Positions 1 through 7,376 of a DNA stretch of 64,000 bases are shown in pieces. Origin of the DNA: DATBLE01 sp963837265 (GTDB taxonomy: Bacteria; Actinomycetota; Thermoleophilia; Gaiellales; Gaiellaceae). The position numbers were made by a program, and so were the translations under genes. Position 1 is the stretch's first letter. Every line of letters starts with the position of its first letter. Below the pieces are notes generated by a model, which ran no database searches, was not told the origin of the DNA, and was given only the letters and a program-made list of their open reading frames with translations. Location of the stretch: positions 186,001 through 250,000 of the forward strand of contig CAWIMQ010000002.1 of assembly GCA_963837265.1 (NCBI GenBank). Reading direction: 5' to 3'.

Positions 1-41
1 CAGATGAAGGTGACGATCCGGTTGTGTTGCTCGCCTGTCAT
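1..41 (-). CDS. N-terminus of an unidentified protein (runs off window)
   Basis: An ATG on the minus strand opens 13 codons (MTGEQHNRIVTFI) that continue beyond the left edge. A purine-rich Shine-Dalgarno stretch, GGGAGAG, lies a few bases upstream of the ATG. Thirteen residues are too few to assign a family. It would be transcribed from the 42-125 region, away from the XRE/NBR1 gene on the same strand. Confidence 0.5.
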   Translation of the reverse strand, partial: MTGEQHNRIVTFI

Positions 42-74
42 CCGTCTCTCCCTGTTGTCGAGCACTTACTCATC

Positions 75-110
75 TTGTCACCATTGTAACACTTGATGTT
101 GTCTCCATTG
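75..110. repeat. Two 12-bp direct repeats TTGTC(A/T)CCATTG
   Basis: TTGTCACCATTG at 75-86 and TTGTCTCCATTG at 99-110 differ at one base and are spaced 24 bp apart. A further TTGTC lies at 55-59. Read on the minus strand, the first copy adjoins a TACAAT that could be the -10 box for the gene starting at 41. The repeats may be regulator-binding iterons; this is inference. Confidence 0.45.
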
Positions 111-125
111 ACGACGGGTTGTACG

Positions 126-764
126 TCACTGTGATCCCGAGGTATTGCGTTCGACCCTGACGAGCACGTCCAGGCCGAGCTGGTGGACGTCGGGGAAGCA
201 CAGGAACCCGTCAGCGGTCACCATCTTGAAGTAGGCGATGCTCGTGCAGTCGTAGCCGGGCGCGCGGAGGGCAGCAGTAACCCCGACGGTTTGGCCGGGG
301 TCGGCGTCGGCGATGGGTATGTAGCGATCCGACACGATAAGGCCGGGCCCGTTCAGGGGACCTTGTCGTTCGAGCTGGCGTCCGCGCCACGGAACCGTTC
401 CGACGTTGCGGATCGTCCAGCTGGCTTCGAAGGGCTGGCCCGGCATCATCAACTGTCCGTGCGGGATCGATTGGCTGACGAACGCCGTCGCGTCACCCTC
501 AGCTCGACGGGCCCGTCGCGGTCGGTGCCCACCCGCTCGGCGGCGCTTCTGTTCTTGGGCTGAGTCAGCCACCTCGAACAGCGACAGCAGCAGTCCGTGA
601 CCATCGAACGTCTCCTCGTAGTAGTTCACGATGTCACGGCTCGGCTTAGCGCCCTGATGCTCTATCCGAGAGAGGCGACTGGGATGGCATCCGATCGCCT
701 TCGCCGTCTGCGTGATGTTCCAGCCAGCAGCCATGCGGAGCTTGCGCATCGTCCAGCCGAGCAC
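126..764 (-). CDS. XRE-family regulator with C-terminal NBR1-Ig-like domain
   Basis: The protein has 212 residues from a GTG start (an ATG six codons later is possible). Residues about 5-60 form a helix-turn-helix of the XRE type (MRKLRMAAGWNITQTAKAIG, then SRLSRIEHQ). A basic RRR linker follows, and residues about 95-205 resemble the Ig-like domain first described in human NBR1 (core ASWTIRNVGTVPW). NBR1 domains in bacteria occur in DNA-binding and surface proteins, so a protein- or peptide-sensing regulator is plausible. No metal or catalytic site is visible. It is divergent from the small-gene run starting at 921 and may be an accessory regulator of the element. Confidence 0.75.
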   Translation of the reverse strand: MLGWTMRKLRMAAGWNITQTAKAIGCHPSRLSRIEHQGAKPSRDIVNYYEETFDGHGLLLSLFEVADSAQEQKRRRAGGHRPRRARRAEGDATAFVSQSIPHGQLMMPGQPFEASWTIRNVGTVPWRGRQLERQGPLNGPGLIVSDRYIPIADADPGQTVGVTAALRAPGYDCTSIAYFKMVTADGFLCFPDVHQLGLDVLVRVERNTSGSQ

Positions 765-920
765 CGTTGCCGGCTGCTCCGGAACTAGGTACGGCGGCTG
801 TGCCAGCCGCCCACGGCCTCTGCGCCCATTTTTTGCACGTTGCTCACAAAATCAGCTTCGACTGACTCTGTGCTCAAGTCGCCGCATGAGTCGGCGGAGT
901 CGAGCAGAGAGGAGTTGTAC

Positions 921-1232
921 ATGTCGGAGATGGTGCCTTACGGCGGTGGGCTCGCCAATCGCCGTGTCGGGCGCGAGATCGCCCGGATGAACGGTCAGGG
1001 GCAGCTGGATCTGGTGCGGATCGGCATCCAGGCTGACCTTCAGGCCGAGCGCGTCTCGGCGGTTGCCTACGTCGGCAAGCGGGCGATGCACGAGGTGGCG
1101 ATGGTCAGCCAGCTCGAGTGTCAGCTCTCGGCGCTGGTGCCGGCCGCGATCCCGCGGCTGCAGGGGATCGGCGACCTGACGGCGCTGGCGATGGCCGACG
1201 TCGTCAGTGAGACGGTCAGGCGGGTGAAGTAG
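921..1232 (+). CDS. Small conserved-type element protein, function unknown
   Basis: This 103-residue protein starts at ATG 921 behind GAGAGGAG; a longer in-frame start at 840 has no comparable ribosome site. It opens MSEMVPYGGGLANRRVGREI, is helical throughout, and has no transmembrane segment or known motif that I can see. It lies 2 bp upstream of the next gene and heads a run of four small genes ahead of the coupling ATPase. That position is typical of accessory genes in actinobacterial conjugative elements, but no function can be assigned. Confidence 0.7.
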   Translation: MSEMVPYGGGLANRRVGREIARMNGQGQLDLVRIGIQADLQAERVSAVAYVGKRAMHEVAMVSQLECQLSALVPAAIPRLQGIGDLTALAMADVVSETVRRVK

Positions 1233-1234
1233 CG

Positions 1235-1456
1235 ATGACCTGGTTCCTGATCGTCGTCCTCACCGTCGTCGTCCTGCTCGCGTTGCTCGCCGTGCTCGTC
1301 CTCGTCTCGCTGAGGATCGACGACAGCGAGTCGGAGCGGGCCCGGATCGAGATGGAGGTCCGCCGGGCCGAGCACCGGCTCCACGACATCGCCCGCAACA
1401 GCTTCCAGGCGATGCTCGAGGAGGCCCGCTCGCACGGTCACGGGCGGGCGAGGTAG
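1235..1456 (+). CDS. Small single-pass membrane protein with coiled-coil tail
   Basis: This 73-residue protein starts 2 bp after the preceding stop, so it is probably translationally coupled. Residues about 2-27 form one strongly hydrophobic helix (FLIVVLTVVVLLALLAVLVL). The rest is a charged, heptad-like helix rich in E and R. It could be a membrane anchor for a conjugation or element-maintenance complex. The family is not recognised. Confidence 0.65.
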   Translation: MTWFLIVVLTVVVLLALLAVLVLVSLRIDDSESERARIEMEVRRAEHRLHDIARNSFQAMLEEARSHGHGRAR

Positions 1457-1636
1457 ATGCAGCCGATCCTGACCACGCCCGAGTGGGAGCGTCAGGAAGC
1501 GGTCGCGTTCCTCGCCGAGCTGATCTGGCTCCAACGTGAGGTCTCGGAGATGAACCGGCAGCTCGACCGGATCGAGATCGAGATGCGCACCTGCATCAAC
1601 GAGCTCGACGCCAGCCGGTTCGAGGAGTACCGCTGA
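1457..1636 (+). CDS. 59-residue charged helical protein
   Basis: ATG 1457 directly follows the stop codon of the membrane protein (TAG then ATG). The frame gives 59 residues from MQPILTTPEWERQEAVAFLA to a DASRFEEYR end. It is almost wholly amphipathic helix with regular Leu/Ile/Met spacing, suggesting a coiled coil that might pair with the tail of its neighbour. The tight spacing and coding-like composition support a real gene. No family is recognised. Confidence 0.55.
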   Translation: MQPILTTPEWERQEAVAFLAELIWLQREVSEMNRQLDRIEIEMRTCINELDASRFEEYR

Positions 1637-1662
1637 AGCTGAGCGAGAACCCACTGATTCGG

Positions 1663-1884
1663 ATGCTCGCGGTGGTTGTGATGGTCGCCGCGGGCATCCG
1701 GCTCGTCTTCTGGCTCCTCGCGCCGGTCTGGCCGTACTTGCTGGCCGCGTCGATCGTGTTCACGGTCGTCCGGCTCGTATGGCTGGTACCAGGGCCGTTG
1801 GTAGCCCCCGATCGGGCTGTTCCGGTCGCTGTTGTGCTTTTTGTCCGCGAGCTTGACTTGGTGCGTACACGCACCATTTACTAG
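1663..1884 (+). CDS. Small hydrophobic membrane protein
   Basis: The frame of 73 residues from ATG 1663 has two hydrophobic stretches covering residues about 1-42 (MLAVVVMVAAGIRLVFWLLA and following). Its last 25 codons overlap the promoter and palindromic operator at 1853-1882, so the true C-terminus may be fortuitous. In-frame codons upstream reach back to the previous stop with only CTG/ATT start candidates. It belongs to the small-gene run of the element; function unknown. Confidence 0.5.
   Translation: MLAVVVMVAAGIRLVFWLLAPVWPYLLAASIVFTVVRLVWLVPGPLVAPDRAVPVAVVLFVRELDLVRTRTIY
1853..1882 (+). promoter_or_regulatory. Promoter with palindromic operator O1 in its spacer
   Basis: TTGACT (1853-1858) and TTTACT (1877-1882) are separated by 18 bp, and that spacer holds the 16-bp palindrome GGTGCGTACACGCACC (1860-1875). 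A protein bound there would block RNA polymerase. The promoter would serve the 1934 gene and the conjugation operon. The same half-sites recur at 1894 and 6857. Confidence 0.6.
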
Positions 1885-1893
1885 AAGACAAGC

Positions 1894-1909
1894 GGTGCGC
1901 AAACGCACC
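1894..1909. promoter_or_regulatory. Palindromic operator O2
   Basis: GGTGCGCAAACGCACC is a second copy of the 16-bp palindrome, 34 bp centre-to-centre from O1 and just upstream of the Shine-Dalgarno AAAGGAGG of the 1934 gene. Paired operators of this spacing suggest cooperative binding by a dimeric repressor, probably the XRE protein encoded at 6915 (inference). Confidence 0.6.
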
Positions 1910-1933
1910 AACTAGCAAAGAAAGGAGGTAGCC

Positions 1934-2119
1934 ATGAGTGGAAAGCAACGTGAGAGGCGCATCGTCGTCAGAGCCGTCCGGCGCGACCCGCCGGACCTAC
2001 GCAAGCTGGCGCGGGCGCTGATCGACTTGGCCCAGGCTCAGCTGGAGGCCGAAGCCGAAGCTGAGCACGAAGCTCGCCTCGCTGAAGCATCAACGGCACA
2101 GGAGAGTGATGAGCGCTGA
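1934..2119 (+). CDS. Small charged protein preceding the coupling ATPase
   Basis: This 61-residue protein has a very strong ribosome site (AAAGGAGG, 1920-1927) before ATG 1934. The N-terminus is basic (KQRERRIVVRAVRRDPP) and the C-terminus is an alanine/glutamate-rich helix. Its stop overlaps the start region of the coupling ATPase, so the two are translationally coupled. It is the first gene downstream of the double operator. No family recognised. Confidence 0.6.
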   Translation: MSGKQRERRIVVRAVRRDPPDLRKLARALIDLAQAQLEAEAEAEHEARLAEASTAQESDER

Positions 2120-4331
2120 GTGGCTCGTGCTCAGCATGTTCGTCGCGCTGCCGGTTGGGGTCGCGGGCGTGTTCCTGCTCGCGCCGCGGCCGTCGCGGTT
2201 GCAGTGGTTCGAGTTGCACTGGCCCCGCGAGTTGCCGCCCGAAATCGGCGCCTCGGTACTTCGCCAGATTGCGGCCGATCGCCGGGCTGGCGTAGTTGTC
2301 CTTGAGGCCGAAGCTTCTAGGGGTCTCGTCCGCTATCGGCTCGGTGTCCGTTCCGAGTCGGCCGAGCGTCTGACAGGCTTCCTTCTTTCACTCGTCCCTG
2401 AGATGGCTGTCACGCCAGCCTCCGAACGACCGGAGTTCCGCCGGGCTTGGCGGATGACCATCAACAGCCGACACCGGACTATTCGCCATGACGATCCCGC
2501 CGACGTCGTTCGTGGGCTTCTGGCTGGCCTCGCGGCCGCTGGCGCCGAGGAGGTCGTGACCTGGCAGCTCGTACTCGGGAAGAGCCGGCGACCAATACCC
2601 GTGGCGACTGACACGCCGGAGGTCGAAGTTGAACCATGGTGGCGGTCTGTTGTACTTGGCCGTGACAAGCGGTTGGAATCTGAGCGCCGCGCCGCCCTTC
2701 AGCTCAAGCGCCGAGAGCATGGGCTGGCTGCGATCGCCCGCATCGGAATCACCGCAGGCTCGCCTGCGCGGGGCCGAGCGTTGCTCGATGGCCTTGTCGC
2801 CGGACTGCGGGCAGCCGAAGCACCTGGCTTACGCGTGGGCTTGCGCACCGAGAACCCGTCACGGCTGCACAGCGCCGCCGCGCCGATCTTGCTCTGGCCC
2901 CTCGTCTTCAATGTGGCCGAGCTCGTCGGTCTCTCTGGCTGGCCACTTGGAGATGAACCGCTTCCGGGCGTGCCCCGCAGCGGGGCCCGCTGGCAACGCG
3001 CCGACCGTCGGCTTGTGCGTACCGACCGAATCATCGCCAAGGCGACGGCACCCGGACCCGAGCAGCTGCTCGGCGTGTCTGTCGCCGACGCCCGCCAGCA
3101 CTTGCATCTGATCGGGCCGACCGGGACCGGCAAGAGCACGCTGCTATTGAACCTGGCGCTGGCTGACATGAAGGCCGGTCTCGGCATGGTCGTGATCGAC
3201 CCGAAGGGCGACCTAATCACCGAGCTGCTCGAACGCGCTCCGCTTGGACGCCAGTCCGACATCGTCGTCCTCGACCCCACCGACGCCGAGCGCCCCGTAG
3301 GACTCAACCCGCTAGCGACAGGTGGGCGCAATCCCGAGCTAGTCGCCGACCAGATCCTGTCCGTGTTCCACTCGCTGTGGGAAAGCAGTTGGGGCCCTAG
3401 GACGGCCGACATCCTGCACGCCTCACTCTTGAGCTTGGCTGGGAGGACGGAGACGACGCTGTGCGCGCTGCCGATCCTGCTCACCAACTACGCGGTGCGT
3501 CGCCGGCTCCTCCAGGGCATCGACGACCCGATCGCGCTCGGGCCGTTCTGGGACTGGTACGAGGGCCTCAAGGACGGCGAGCGGCAAGCCGTGATCGCGC
3601 CGATCATGAACAAGCTACGCGCATTCCTGCTGCGCCCTCGAGTACGTGGCGTGCTCGGCCAAGTCGAGCCGCGCTTCCAGGTCGAGCACGTCTTCACCAA
3701 GAACAAGATCCTGCTGGTCTCGCTCGCCAAGGGTCTGCTCGGCCCGGAGGCCTCGGCTCTGCTCGGTTCTTTGGTCGTGGCACAGGTTTGGAACGCCGCC
3801 CTCGGGCAAGCCGCTGTCCCGAGCGCAATCCGTAAAACGGTCGGGCTGTACATCGACGAGTTCCAGGATTACCTGCGCCTTCCGACCGACCTCGCTGACG
3901 CCCTGGCCCAAGCCAGAGGCCTCGGTGTCGCGATGACGCTGGTCCATCAGCATCTAGGGCAGTTGCCTCCGGAGATGCGCGCTGCGGTCTTGGCGAACGC
4001 GCGGAGCCGTGTCTGCTTCCAGATGAGCGCCGAAGACGCTCACGTGATGGCTAGGCGAGCAGGTGGTCTGCTGACTGCCGACGACTTCCAGCAGCTCGGA
4101 CGCTACGAGGTCTACGTGCAACTCGTCGCCGAGGGCGAGGTCACTGGCTACGCCTCTGGCCGGACGCTCCCGCCCGGGCCGCTAACTGGTGACGGCATGC
4201 GAGTGCGGTCAATGAGCCGCGAGCGCTATGGACGGCCGATCGCCGAGATCGAGGTCGAAATCCGTCAACTGCTCAAGGTCGAGCAAGCGGCCGAGGAGCA
4301 CCCGGGCCGGCGGTCACGGAGGCAATCATGA
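2109..4331 (+). CDS. VirD4/TraD-like type IV coupling ATPase
   Basis: The protein of about 740 residues has one N-terminal membrane helix (WLVLSMFVALPVGVAGVFLL), a large middle region, and a P-loop ATPase domain. Walker A is GPTGTGKST near residue 335, DPKGDL follows about 30 residues later (typical of TraG/TraD/VirD4 proteins), and Walker B is VGLYIDEFQDY near 577. Such proteins pump DNA to the conjugation channel at the membrane. ATG 2109 is preferred over GTG 2106 because AGGAG at 2100 sits too close to the latter. It overlaps the genes on both sides by a few bases. No relaxase or VirB4 is visible here. Confidence 0.85.
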   Translation: MSAEWLVLSMFVALPVGVAGVFLLAPRPSRLQWFELHWPRELPPEIGASVLRQIAADRRAGVVVLEAEASRGLVRYRLGVRSESAERLTGFLLSLVPEMAVTPASERPEFRRAWRMTINSRHRTIRHDDPADVVRGLLAGLAAAGAEEVVTWQLVLGKSRRPIPVATDTPEVEVEPWWRSVVLGRDKRLESERRAALQLKRREHGLAAIARIGITAGSPARGRALLDGLVAGLRAAEAPGLRVGLRTENPSRLHSAAAPILLWPLVFNVAELVGLSGWPLGDEPLPGVPRSGARWQRADRRLVRTDRIIAKATAPGPEQLLGVSVADARQHLHLIGPTGTGKSTLLLNLALADMKAGLGMVVIDPKGDLITELLERAPLGRQSDIVVLDPTDAERPVGLNPLATGGRNPELVADQILSVFHSLWESSWGPRTADILHASLLSLAGRTETTLCALPILLTNYAVRRRLLQGIDDPIALGPFWDWYEGLKDGERQAVIAPIMNKLRAFLLRPRVRGVLGQVEPRFQVEHVFTKNKILLVSLAKGLLGPEASALLGSLVVAQVWNAALGQAAVPSAIRKTVGLYIDEFQDYLRLPTDLADALAQARGLGVAMTLVHQHLGQLPPEMRAAVLANARSRVCFQMSAEDAHVMARRAGGLLTADDFQQLGRYEVYVQLVAEGEVTGYASGRTLPPGPLTGDGMRVRSMSRERYGRPIAEIEVEIRQLLKVEQAAEEHPGRRSRRQS

Positions 4332-4447
4332 GCGTCCCGGTCGCTATACCGATCGCGTCGACGAACGGGCGTGGCAACTTGGCTGCTGGTCACGAGTCCG
4401 CTGGTTTTGCTGCGACGAGTGACCGGCATCTGCGGAGGCGGCTATGA
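4328..4447 (+). CDS. 39-residue ORF tightly coupled on both sides
   Basis: An ATG at 4328 overlaps the coupling-ATPase stop as ATGA, and its own stop overlaps the next start (ATG 4444) again as ATGA. The 39 residues run MSVPVAIPIASTNGRGNLAA to RHLRRRL and match no family I know. Exact ATGA junctions at both ends are unlikely to be chance in a 120-base gap, so I treat it as a real small gene or a coupling ORF. Confidence 0.55.
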   Translation: MSVPVAIPIASTNGRGNLAAGHESAGFAATSDRHLRRRL

Positions 4448-5229
4448 GAGCCCGCCTCAGCCGCCAAGGGCTAGACCGGCTGCGAGCGAACCTCAGCGAA
4501 CGTGACCTCGGCGTCGTGAGCTCACTGGCTCAGCATCGCTTTCTGACAGCCAGGCAGATCGAGCAGCTGCACTTCGCTGCCCACGCCACTGAGCTGACCG
4601 GTGCCCGTGTCTGCCGACGGACACTTGCCAGGCTGACCGAACAGCGCGTGCTGGCTCGGCTCACGCGTCGGAGCGTCGGCGGGCTGCACGCTGGCTCTGC
4701 GTCGTTCATCTACACCCTCGGCCCGATCGGCAACCGCCTGCTCGGCGGTCGGCGGCGCGTTGACGAGCCCTCGGTTGCGTTCCTCGACCACGTTCTCGCC
4801 GTCGCTGATGTCCATGTGGTACTCGCGCTGGAGGCTCGGACCGGACGCGTCGAGCTAGTTGAGTTGGTCACAGAACCGGACTGCTGGCGTCGAGCCCTGC
4901 GTGTTGGCGGCGGCGTTGATGTTCTCCGACCTGACCTCTACATCGTTACTGCTGACCGTGAGTACGAGCACTGCTGGTTCGTTGAGGTTGACCGCGGCAC
5001 GGCGAGCCTGCCGGCGGTCGTGAGCAAGTGCCACGACTACGTCGCCTATCGTCAGACCGGCCAGGAACAGAAAAGGACTGGGACGTTTCCGCTTGTGCTC
5101 TGGATCACGCCGGACGCGGGTCGCAAGGCACGGGTGGAGCAAGCCATCCGCAGGAACCTTCCGGCTGAGCTCTTCCGGGTGACGGACAACCGAGGCTTCG
5201 TGGCCTCAATGAACGGGGGCACCGGATGA
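4444..5229 (+). CDS. Replication-relaxation family protein
   Basis: The 261-residue protein begins with a winged-helix-like region (SSLAQHRFLTARQIEQLHF, ARVCRRTLARLTEQRVLARL) and continues with an alpha/beta domain (YEHCWFVEVDRGTASLPAVV, FPLVLWITPD). This pattern is that of the replication-relaxation (Replic_Relax) family found in actinobacterial plasmids and integrative elements, where it is thought to act in mobilisation or replication. ATGA overlaps join it to the genes before and after. The assignment comes from recognised motifs and genetic context. Confidence 0.75.
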   Translation: MRARLSRQGLDRLRANLSERDLGVVSSLAQHRFLTARQIEQLHFAAHATELTGARVCRRTLARLTEQRVLARLTRRSVGGLHAGSASFIYTLGPIGNRLLGGRRRVDEPSVAFLDHVLAVADVHVVLALEARTGRVELVELVTEPDCWRRALRVGGGVDVLRPDLYIVTADREYEHCWFVEVDRGTASLPAVVSKCHDYVAYRQTGQEQKRTGTFPLVLWITPDAGRKARVEQAIRRNLPAELFRVTDNRGFVASMNGGTG

Positions 5230-6221
5230 GGCTGAACCAGATCCTCGTCGGCGATGCCGCAACCACGCTTCGCGGGCTACCTGATGGCTTCGTTGACTGT
5301 GTCGTCACGAGTCCTCCCTACTTTCGGCTGCGCGACTACCAGCACGGCGGCCAGCTCGGACTGGAAGCCCACGTCGACCAGTGGGTCCAGGGTCTTCGGC
5401 AAGTGATGGACGAGCTGAGGCGCGTGCTGACTGCGACAGGGACGGTCTGGCTCAACCTCGGCGACAGCTACAGCACCGGCCGCGAAGGCGCCGAAGCCAA
5501 GAGCTTGCTGCTCGGCCCGGAGCGTCTGGCTCTTGGTCTGATTGCTGACGGCTGGATGGTGCGCAACAAGGTCGTGTGGGCGAAGCGCAATCCGATGCCG
5601 AGCCCGCGTCCCGACCGGCTCGCTTGCACGTGGGAGGTCGTCTACTTGCTTACCTGGTCTCGGACGTACTACTTCGACCTGGACACAATCCGCGTGCCAC
5701 ATACCAGCGTCGGCAAGGCGAAGTCGTCCGGTCGTGGATGGTCGGTACCGCCCGCCTGGCGCGTCTCGACTAGTAGCAACAGTGGTCTTGACGCGTTGAA
5801 CGCTGCGGGTCGGGTTGGGCATCCGCTCGGCAAGAACCCCGGCGACGTCTGGACGCTCTCGACTGCCTCCTACCACGGCGCCCACCATGCAGTCTTCCCG
5901 CTCGCTCTCGCCGAGCGACCAATCCGTGCCGGCTGCCCAGAGAGACGCTGCCGAATCTGCCGCCGACCCTGGCAGCGCGAAACGCCGCACCAGCTCGGCC
6001 ACCTAGCCGTCCGCGGCGAACTGCAGCCAGCCTGCACTTGCCACGCAGCGTGGGAGCCCGGGGTCGTGCTTGATCCTTTCATCGGTTCCGGCACGACAGC
6101 GATTGCCGCCGAGCAGCAGGGGCGCAACTGGCTCGGCATCGAACTCAACCCGACATTCGCACGCCTCGCCGAACAGCGCATTGCGGCGGAACGTGTCACG
6201 GAACAAAGGAAGGCAGCGTGA
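5226..6221 (+). CDS. Beta-class site-specific DNA methyltransferase
   Basis: The protein has 331 residues. The catalytic motif IV TSPPYF is at residues 28-33 and the AdoMet-binding motif DPFIGSGTT at about 282-290. This order defines beta-class amino-methyltransferases (N4-cytosine or N6-adenine). A cysteine-rich insert (CPERRCRICRRPW, CTCHAAW, residues about 238-275) may bind zinc. It starts inside the previous stop (ATGA), and no restriction endonuclease gene is adjacent. It is probably an orphan enzyme protecting or marking element DNA. Confidence 0.85.
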   Translation: MRLNQILVGDAATTLRGLPDGFVDCVVTSPPYFRLRDYQHGGQLGLEAHVDQWVQGLRQVMDELRRVLTATGTVWLNLGDSYSTGREGAEAKSLLLGPERLALGLIADGWMVRNKVVWAKRNPMPSPRPDRLACTWEVVYLLTWSRTYYFDLDTIRVPHTSVGKAKSSGRGWSVPPAWRVSTSSNSGLDALNAAGRVGHPLGKNPGDVWTLSTASYHGAHHAVFPLALAERPIRAGCPERRCRICRRPWQRETPHQLGHLAVRGELQPACTCHAAWEPGVVLDPFIGSGTTAIAAEQQGRNWLGIELNPTFARLAEQRIAAERVTEQRKAA

Positions 6222-6318
6222 CCTGGCGCTGCGCTTCCGGGTCGATGGTCGAACGGCCGGTGGAACCAAGCGTTCTGCCTGCCGCACAGCCATCCACCAC
6301 CAGAAGGGAGGTCGAGCC

Positions 6319-6684
6319 ATGACCAAGGCTCAAGAGGTGTACGAGCGGGTCGAGGCACTGGTCGCCTCGGGCACTCGGAAGGCCGACGCTTTCCGGCAGG
6401 TTGCCGACGAGTATGGACAGCCGTTCAACTCGGTTCGCGGCGCCTACTACGCCCACACCCGCACACTCGGCGGGACACACGCCCGGGTCAGGAAGACCCA
6501 GGCGTTGGACCCGATCGAGTCAGCTACGGCCGTCCTCGAGCACGCGCTTGAGGGCATCGACGCCGACATCGCCGCTGCCAAGCAGCGGGCTGCCGACGCC
6601 GAGGCCGAGTACAAGCACCTCCGCGACACCGCCCAGGAGCGAAAGGCCCAGATCACGGCCAAGATTGAAGCGCTCAAGGCATAG
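6319..6684 (+). CDS. Small helical DNA-binding-like protein
   Basis: From ATG 6319, behind AAGGGAGG, the frame gives 121 residues. Residues about 20-45 (KADAFRQVADEYGQPFNSVR) look like a helix-turn-helix, and residues about 70-120 form a long coiled coil (AAAKQRAADAEAEYKHLRDT). This architecture suggests a nucleoid- or plasmid-partition-type binding protein, but no family is recognised. It ends the conjugation operon and is followed by a hairpin terminator. Confidence 0.65.
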   Translation: MTKAQEVYERVEALVASGTRKADAFRQVADEYGQPFNSVRGAYYAHTRTLGGTHARVRKTQALDPIESATAVLEHALEGIDADIAAAKQRAADAEAEYKHLRDTAQERKAQITAKIEALKA

Positions 6685-6703
6685 GTCGCGTAAGGGATGG
6701 AAC

Positions 6704-6738
6704 GGTGACCCGGGTTGCTCAACGCAGCTCGGGTCACC
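6704..6738 (+). terminator. Hairpin after the conjugation operon
   Basis: GGTGACCCG (6704-6712) and CGGGTCACC (6730-6738) form a perfect 9-bp stem 19 bp after the preceding stop codon. There is no long T-tract, so termination efficiency is uncertain. The DNA just downstream (6740-6860) is markedly AT-rich compared with everything around it. Confidence 0.6.
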
Positions 6739-6856
6739 ACACTCAATAAAACAGACTTGAAAACAAGCAGACAAATCCGATAGAATACATGACACAGATT
6801 TCTACTAATAAAGGTAGATGCAATTCTCTTCAACGTTGTGGAATGCTCGACGAAAT
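6739..6856. other. AT-rich control region before the repressor gene
   Basis: About 118 bp of clearly lower GC than the neighbours, holding the small inverted repeat CTTGAAAACAAG and several A/T runs. It has no coding signal. It precedes the operator and promoter of the XRE repressor. Such a patch could be a promoter region, a replication or transfer origin, or a trace of transferred DNA; the sequence does not decide. Confidence 0.4.
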
Positions 6857-6872
6857 GGTGCATTTACGCACC
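6857..6872. promoter_or_regulatory. Palindromic operator O3 at the repressor promoter
   Basis: GGTGCATTTACGCACC has the same outer half-sites as O1 and O2. A GATAAT -10-like hexamer follows at 6881-6886, so O3 overlaps the expected -35 position. The XRE gene starts at 6915. Autoregulation by that protein is the simplest reading (inference). Confidence 0.6.
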
Positions 6873-6914
6873 AGCCGTGCGATAATGGGTGCAGCTAACA
6901 GGAGCACCTACCGC

Positions 6915-7376
6915 ATGGATCAAGAGCAAGCTAAAGAGCTGGGACGGCGACTGCGCGAGCAGCGGGAACGGCTCGGCCTCTCAACCCGAGAACTCGCCGA
7001 GCGAGCTTCGACGACTCACACGACCATCGCCCGCTTCGAACAAGGGGCGTTCGACGCTCCGGCGCCCGACAAGCTCAGCCGCATCGCCGCCGCGCTCGAC
7101 CTCAGCCTCGCCGACGTCTTCGCACTCGCCGAGTACAGCGTCCCCAGCGATCTACCCAGCTTCCGTCCCTACCTGCGGAGCAAGTACCGCGGACTGCCAG
7201 CCCCCGCGGTCGAAGAACTGGAACGCGCCTTCCAGCGCGTCGCTAAGCGACACGGTTACCAGCCGGACGGGCCGGCACCAGGCGAAGACGAGCAACCCGA
7301 ACCTAAACCCTCGAAACGAAAGAAAGGAGGAGACCATGACAAACCATCAACACCAAGGAGGCGCAGCCGCTCGTGA
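6915..7376 (+). CDS. XRE-family repressor (ImmR-like)
   Basis: ATG 6915 lies 10 bp after AGGAG; longer in-frame starts lie inside the promoter and were rejected. The 153 residues start with a canonical XRE helix-turn-helix (LGRRLREQRERLGLSTRELA ... TTIARFEQG, residues 8-55). A Glu/Pro/Lys/Arg-rich tail follows. The gene overlaps a downstream ImmA-like protease gene by 41 bp. Repressor-protease pairs of this kind (ImmR/ImmA of ICEBs1 is the model) hold integrative elements silent until the protease cleaves the repressor. The palindromes at 1860, 1894 and 6857 are its likely targets. Confidence 0.8.
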   Translation: MDQEQAKELGRRLREQRERLGLSTRELAERASTTHTTIARFEQGAFDAPAPDKLSRIAAALDLSLADVFALAEYSVPSDLPSFRPYLRSKYRGLPAPAVEELERAFQRVAKRHGYQPDGPAPGEDEQPEPKPSKRKKGGDHDKPSTPRRRSRS

